From contig JAJYHA010000053.1 of assembly GCA_021784995.1 (NCBI GenBank), positions 1 through 10,682 on the forward strand: DNA of 10,682 bases. The letters run 5' to 3'. Position 1 is the first letter of the stretch; each line of letters begins with the position of its first letter. Shown piece after piece: positions 7,501 to 10,682 of this stretch. The notes below the pieces were generated by a model. It saw only the letters and a program-made list of their open reading frames with translations, made no database searches and had not been told where the DNA came from. This stretch comes from Myxococcales bacterium. Lineage in GTDB: Bacteria; Myxococcota; Myxococcia; Myxococcales; Anaeromyxobacteraceae. A program made the position numbers and the translations under genes.

Positions 7501-7812
7501 CCAGTAGGGATCGGTCCCGTCCTCGAAGATGACGTAGACGTAGCTGTAGCCGAAGTCGGAGAAGCCGCGGATCGCCTTCACCTTCGGCGCGCCCAGGAGC
7601 GCCGTCGTGATGGGGTAGGTGACCTGGTCCTCGACGATGTCGGGGCTGCGGTCCCACCTCGAGTAGACGATCACCTGCGTGTCGGAGAGGTCCGGCAGCG
7701 CGTCGAGCGGGATGTTCCGCATCGTCCAGAAGGAGAGCGCGAGGATCGCCGCCACCCCCAGGATGACGAGGTACCTGTTCTCCGCCGAGAAGCGGATGAC
7801 CCGCCGGATCAC
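4504..7812 (-). CDS. cusA: CusA-like heavy-metal efflux RND transporter (Cu(I)/Ag(I) type)
   Basis: Inner-membrane proton-driven pump of the tripartite Cus/Sil system, exporting Cu(I)/Ag(I) from periplasm or cytoplasm through the adaptor and outer-membrane channel. The 1102-aa protein has the full RND layout: TM1 near 15-31, porter domain about 40-335, TM2-6 about 340-490, TM7 near 550-567, second porter domain about 570-905, and TM8-12 about 910-1075. M586 (YMPS), M637 (SMMET) and M709 (RLDMLSTG) match the E. coli CusA metal ligands M573, M623 and M672. The TM4 proton-relay motif is LVDGAIVEVEN (401-411, D403). Relative to E. coli CusA, extra residues lie at about 650-680. I chose GTG 7812 because it overlaps the adaptor stop (GTGA) and gives the family N-terminus (MIRRVIRFSAENR). 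The stop codon lies under the next operon's -35 box, and no terminator is visible. Confidence 0.95.
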   Translation of the reverse strand: MIRRVIRFSAENRYLVILGVAAILALSFWTMRNIPLDALPDLSDTQVIVYSRWDRSPDIVEDQVTYPITTALLGAPKVKAIRGFSDFGYSYVYVIFEDGTDPYWARTRVLEYLSKITPQLPQGVRTELGPDATSVGWTFQYALVDRAGKHSSDELRSFQDWFLRYALQAVPGVAEVATVGGQVRQYQITVNPAALAGFKLPLEAVINAVRKGNADVGGRLVELSGREYMVRGRGYVKSVHDLEQLVLKADGGTPITVKDVAQVSLGPEMRRGVADWNGEGDVVGGIVVMRQGENALNVIERVKARLAELKPSLPAGVEVVTTYDRSELIGRAIDTVKDKLIEEIVIVSIVILVFLWHVPSAIVPIVTIPVSVAIAFIPMYLMGLNANLMSLAGIAISIGVLVDGAIVEVENAYNRIHHWLEGGAKGDFHRVRLEALLEVGPSVFFSLLVIAVAFMPVFTLVDQEGRLFRPLAFSKNLAMAIAALLAVTLDPAMRMLFARIEPFRFRPRPLSWLATQVFVGKYHSEERHPVSRLLHRVYERPCRFVLRHARATIALSVLAVAATIPVYFRLGSEFMPPLNEGSILYMPSAVQPGMSVAEAQSALQLQDKILRTFPEVASVFGKAGRANTSTDPAPFSMMETTVILRPESEWRQVPRWYSSWAPEWSKRLLRPFWRDRISEDELKDEMDAALQLPGISNAWTMPIKGRLDMLSTGIRTPIGIKIAGSNLDEIERIALATESALRKVPGTRSAYAERVAGGWFLDFVLKRDQLARYGLSVDDANSMVMTAVGGDEQGTTVEGRERYGINVRYQRDYRDDLATLRRVLLPLPAGGQIPMEEIADVKLVQGPAMIRNENGLLAGYVYVDLDTSKFDIGSYVARAKRAVAAAVKVPPSYSMTWSGQYENMIRVRERLKLILPITLLLIFALLYMNTRSSFKAAVVMLAVPFSAIGAIWLMYALGYNVSIAAWVGMIALMGLDAETGVFMLLFLDLSHDDAQRRGALNTTGDLREAIVHGAVKRVRPKAMTVCAAFMGLLPIMWSTGTGADVMKRIAAPMVGGLVTSFVLELLVYPAVYFLWRRRGLREGPAAPRGAESVLTEERPASA

Positions 7813-9329
7813 GGCTGCTTCCCCCCCATCGCGGCCAGCGACGCGCGCAGGCTCGACTCCGAGTCGATGAGGAAGTTGGCGCGCGTGACCACGCGCTCGC
7901 CCGCCTCGACGCCGGCGAGCACCTCGACCGTGTCGCCGCCGGCCGCGCCCAGCCGCACCTCCCGGGGCTGGAACCTGCCCTCCGGCAGCGCCACGAAGAC
8001 CACCCGCCGCGTGCCGGAGTCGATCACCGCGTCGGCGGGGATCCGGAGCCCCTGCCGCGGCGGCGCGTGCAGGGTGATCTCGCCGTACATCTCGGGGCGC
8101 AGGTCGCCGGCGGGGTTGGCGAACTCCAGCCGGACCTTGGCGGTCCGGGTCTTCGCGTCGAGGATGGGGTCGACGAAGATGACGCGCCCCCGATACGACC
8201 GATCGGGGAAGGCCGGCAGCGTGAGCGTGGCGGCCATCCCGAGACGGACGCGCGCCAGGTCCGACTCGTAGGCGTCGGCGAGCACCCAGACCCGGGAGAG
8301 GTCGGTGATCTCGTAGGGCATGTCGCCCTCGTTGAGCCGGTGCCCCATCACGACGTCCTTCTTCGTGATCACGCCGGTCGCCGGCGAGAGGATGGTGAGG
8401 GTGCGGGTCGGCGTCCCGGTCCGCTCGAGCCGCTCGATCTCGGAGGGCGGGATGTCCCACAGCCGCAGCCGCTCCCGGGCCGCCGCCACCAGCTCGTCGC
8501 CGCCGTCCGCTCCGGCCCCCGCGCCCGCCAGGGCGCTGCGCGTGCGGAGCGCCAGGAGGTACTCGCGCTGCGCGCTGAGCAGGTCGGGGCTGTAGATGGT
8601 GAAGAGTGGCTCGCCGCGCCGCACCCTCATCCCGATGTAATCGGCGTGGACGTGCTCGGCGAAGCCCGCCACCTTGATGTTGACGTGGTGGACCCGCGTC
8701 TCGTCCACCGCCACCTTGCCGACCGTCCGCCAGGTGGCGCCCACCGGTCCACGGGTCACCTCGGCGGTGCGCAGCCCGATGAGCTGCTGCCGCTGCGGGT
8801 CGATGCGCACGGTCGCCAGCCCCTCCACGGCGCCGGCTCGCCCCTCCCCCCCCACCTCGTCCCGGTAGACCGGGACGAAGTCCATGCCCATCTCGTCCTT
8901 GCGCGGCGTGGGCGAGGTCACCCGTGGGTCCATCGGCGAGCGGTAGAAGGCGATCGTCCGCCCCGCGGGCGCCTCCGCCTCCCCCCCGGGACGGGAGGGG
9001 GCGCCGCCCCCGGGCGGCGCCGCCGGGGACTCCACCTTCACCAGCTTCATGCCGCAGATCGGGCAGTCTCCCGGGTGGTCCGAGACGACCGTCGGGTGCA
9101 TGGGGCAGACGTAGCGCGTGCCGTGCGCCTCCTCGGCGTGCGCGTGCGCTGCGCCGCTCGCTCCGGCGGCCGCGGGGGCCTGCCCCTCGCCGCGGCCCGC
9201 CCCCGGCGCCCGGGCCAGCAGGACCGCCCCACCGCCGAGGGCGAGGCCCGCCAGCAGGGTCACCACCAGGGCACCGGGGCCGAAGCGGCGCCCGGCGGGC
9301 GCGGGATGGATCGGCGATCGTTCGTCCAT
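7809..9329 (-). CDS. cusB: CusB-like periplasmic adaptor (membrane fusion protein) with heavy-metal-binding domain
   Basis: Periplasmic adaptor linking the RND pump to the outer-membrane channel and passing Cu(I)/Ag(I) to the pump. The 506-aa protein has an N-terminal signal-anchor (about 19-39), an Ala/Gly/His-rich linker, and a heavy-metal-binding motif YVCPMHP...CPICGMKL (73-96; C75, C89, C92, M94). A second, Cys-less copy follows (YRSPMDP at 129-135, KDEMGMDFVPVY at 144-155), as usual in CusB proteins. Barrel-sandwich (lipoyl-like) halves flank a short alpha-hairpin with a Gly/Ala-rich turn (about 245-300). The beta-barrel and membrane-proximal domains follow (about 340-495). ATG 9329 has GGAGAG about 5 bases upstream and lies 18 bases after the channel gene. 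The end overlaps the pump start by 4 bases, which suggests coupled translation. Confidence 0.94.
   Translation of the reverse strand: MDERSPIHPAPAGRRFGPGALVVTLLAGLALGGGAVLLARAPGAGRGEGQAPAAAGASGAAHAHAEEAHGTRYVCPMHPTVVSDHPGDCPICGMKLVKVESPAAPPGGGAPSRPGGEAEAPAGRTIAFYRSPMDPRVTSPTPRKDEMGMDFVPVYRDEVGGEGRAGAVEGLATVRIDPQRQQLIGLRTAEVTRGPVGATWRTVGKVAVDETRVHHVNIKVAGFAEHVHADYIGMRVRRGEPLFTIYSPDLLSAQREYLLALRTRSALAGAGAGADGGDELVAAARERLRLWDIPPSEIERLERTGTPTRTLTILSPATGVITKKDVVMGHRLNEGDMPYEITDLSRVWVLADAYESDLARVRLGMAATLTLPAFPDRSYRGRVIFVDPILDAKTRTAKVRLEFANPAGDLRPEMYGEITLHAPPRQGLRIPADAVIDSGTRRVVFVALPEGRFQPREVRLGAAGGDTVEVLAGVEAGERVVTRANFLIDSESSLRASLAAMGGKQP
7821..7827 (-). other. G7 homopolymer at the cusB/cusA junction
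   Basis: A run of seven G lies in register as G GGG GGG (end of an ATG codon plus two Gly codons), four codons before the cusB stop. A -1 slip here would move ribosomes into the frame of the pump gene and pass through its GTG, giving a fused adaptor-pump chain. The same run could serve as a Shine-Dalgarno-like sequence for the pump's GTG, 9 bases downstream. The run is seen directly; any frameshifting role is speculation. Confidence 0.25.
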
Positions 9330-9347
9330 GAGGTCTCTCCGGAACCG

Positions 9348-10682
9348 CTACATGCCACCCGACATGCCACCGCCGGCCGCAGCCACCGGCGACGCGCCCT
9401 CTCCCTGGCCGGCGCCGCCGCGCGAGGCCCCGCCGCCGCCTCCTCCTCCACCGCGCGCCCCCGCGCCCGGCACGCTGCCGGTCGAGGAGGCGACCGCCAT
9501 GGCCGCCGCGGGATCGAGGCTCACCTCCCGCTGCGCGATGGCGACCCGCTGCGCCTGCGCCAGCGTGTCGAGGTAGCCGCCCTCGTCGCCCACCAGGCCG
9601 CGGAGCGCGTCCAGCACGGCGGCGAAGGGCACCTTTCCCACCTGGTACTGCGCCAGCGTCGAGTGGACCGTCGCGTCGCTCTGGACCAGCAGGCCGCCCC
9701 GGTAGAGCGCGGCCGTGTCGAGCAGCGCGGCGAGCGTGGCCTGGCGCTCCTCCGCCCGCAGCCGCACCACCTGCGCCGTGGCCTCCTGCCCCTGCGCCTC
9801 GGCCTGGCGCCGGTCGTCGCTCTCCGCCACCGCGCGCGACTGCTTGCTGCCCGCGAAGATGGGGACGGTGACGCCCACGCTGGCGAGCCACATGGGCTCG
9901 AGCGAGCCGCGCGGCATGACGCCGGCGGTGACGGAGAGGTCGGGGAAGCGATCGCGTCGGGCGGCCTCGAGGCGGCGATCGGCCAGAGCGACGGCCAGCC
10001 GCGCCTGGGCCAGCTCGGGGCTGCGCCGCTCGGCCTCCTCCGCCATGTCGGCCGCCGCCCGCGAGGCCGGGAGCGGGAGCTCGACGAGCGTCCGCGACGT
10101 CGGGACGGGCTCGTCCAGGGGGTGCACGCGGAGGCGGTTCAGCGCCTGCGCGCTCGTCCGCTCGGCGAGCTGGAGCGCGAGCCGCTGCTGCCGCAGCCGC
10201 GTCCGCTCGAGCTGGGCGCGGAGGAGATCGCTCTGGGCGCCCTGCCCCACCTCGTAGCGGGTGCGCGCCATCACCTCCGCCTCCCTCCAGAGCGTCTCCA
10301 GCCGCTCCTGGAGGCCGAGCAGTCCGCGGACGCGGAGCAGGTCGACCCACGCGCGCTCCACCTCGGCGGTGACCGAGAGGGCGATGCGCGCCAGCTGCGC
10401 CCCGGTGACCCGTGCGTCGGCGCGCGCCGCCGCCTCGCGCGCCCCGCGCTTTCCGGGCCATGGGAAGCCCTGGGTGACCATCACCTGGTAGTACGAGGTC
10501 TCCATGGTCCCGACCTGGATGGAACCGAAGCCGTCGTTCTGGATCCCGAGCGAGAGCGTCGGGTCGGGGAGCGCCCCCGCCTGCGGCACCCGCTCCTCGT
10601 CCGCGGCGACGGCGGCGCGCGCGCGCGCGTATTCGGGGCTCCGCGCCAGCGCCTCCCTCACCATCGCGTCGAGGAGGGGATC
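9348..10682 (-). CDS. CusC/TolC-like outer-membrane efflux protein (5' end outside window)
   Basis: Outer-membrane channel of the tripartite metal efflux complex. The frame is open to the window edge: 444 residues are visible, starting inside the typical first OEP helix (LLDAMVREALARSPEY). An internal ATG at 10664 is therefore probably not the true start, and the signal peptide is missing from view. Two OEP (PF02321-type) repeats are visible: the first up to about 185, with QGFPWPGKR (71-79) and YEVGQGAQSDLLRAQ (143-157); the second about 215-390, with RSPELAQARLAV (220-231) and YQVGKVPFAAVLDA (346-359). Unusual is the C-terminal tail after about 396: Gly/Ala-rich, with eight consecutive Gly and the ending GGGMSGGM. 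The stop is TAG 9350-9348, followed 18 bases later by the adaptor gene. It could be called cusC or czcC; the partners favour Cus. Confidence 0.93.
   Translation of the reverse strand, partial: DPLLDAMVREALARSPEYARARAAVAADEERVPQAGALPDPTLSLGIQNDGFGSIQVGTMETSYYQVMVTQGFPWPGKRGAREAAARADARVTGAQLARIALSVTAEVERAWVDLLRVRGLLGLQERLETLWREAEVMARTRYEVGQGAQSDLLRAQLERTRLRQQRLALQLAERTSAQALNRLRVHPLDEPVPTSRTLVELPLPASRAAADMAEEAERRSPELAQARLAVALADRRLEAARRDRFPDLSVTAGVMPRGSLEPMWLASVGVTVPIFAGSKQSRAVAESDDRRQAEAQGQEATAQVVRLRAEERQATLAALLDTAALYRGGLLVQSDATVHSTLAQYQVGKVPFAAVLDALRGLVGDEGGYLDTLAQAQRVAIAQREVSLDPAAAMAVASSTGSVPGAGARGGGGGGGGASRGGAGQGEGASPVAAAGGGMSGGM

Noticed and set aside
4777..8271. Very long plus-strand open frame (1164 codons) opposite cusA/cusB
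   Set aside because: Its product is rich in Arg, Asp, His and Val with no domain, and it is antisense to two clear conserved proteins; long open antisense frames are expected at this GC content.
7813..10461. In-frame upstream extension of the pump gene through cusB and the channel gene
   Set aside because: The extension is Arg/Gly/Ala-rich and matches nothing, while another frame encodes the CusB and OEP proteins; the true pump start is the GTG at 7812. Only the possible -1 fusion at the G7 run is kept as a finding.
10615..10629. Run of alternating G and C (15 bases)
   Set aside because: It lies inside the conserved N-terminal region of the channel gene, coding for Arg/Ala residues; a chance product of GC-rich codons.
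1..10682. CRISPR arrays, tRNA/rRNA genes, insertion sequences, integrase or phage genes
   Set aside because: I looked on both strands and saw no spaced direct repeats, cloverleaf-like sequence, transposase motifs or terminal inverted repeats; the window is almost fully explained by two metabolic/efflux operons.

Overview
The window is very GC-rich, and every gene I can support lies on the minus strand, so transcription runs from high to low coordinates. An outer-membrane channel subunit plus a periplasmic adaptor indicates a Gram-negative (diderm) bacterium. The GC level, Ala/Arg/Gly-rich proteins and adaptor type would suit a Myxococcota (Anaeromyxobacter-like) or similar high-GC lineage, but that placement is inference and weak.

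Two co-directional blocks are present. Block 1 (10682 down to 4504) is a copper/silver-type tripartite efflux operon in the order cusC-like outer-membrane channel (5' end outside the window), cusB-like adaptor with an N-terminal heavy-metal-binding motif, and cusA-like RND pump. The pump keeps the three Met positions equivalent to the Cu(I)/Ag(I) ligands of E. coli CusA, so Cu(I)/Ag(I) is a better substrate guess than Zn/Co/Cd. The adaptor and pump genes overlap by four bases (GTGA).

Block 2 (4271 down to position 1, running off the window) is a sulfur assimilation operon: a YeiH/COG2855-type membrane protein (putative sulfate/sulfite transporter), an unrecognised 79-aa protein, a fused siroheme synthase CysG, and the first two thirds of a siroheme-dependent nitrite/sulfite reductase. 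The first three genes are linked by start/stop overlaps (TGATG, GTGA) and the fourth follows after 8 bases. CysG makes the siroheme that the reductase needs. With the YeiH-type partner, sulfite is a more likely substrate than nitrite.

The only noncoding stretch is 4272-4503. It holds a good sigma70-like promoter whose -35 box overlaps the pump gene's stop codon, a palindrome filling the -35/-10 spacer, a 32-codon reading frame with three Cys codons that begins almost at the predicted transcription start, and a GC-rich hairpin before the yeiH-like gene. This arrangement resembles a cysteine-responsive leader-peptide attenuator and is the most interesting candidate for something undescribed here. 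It rests on sequence reading alone.
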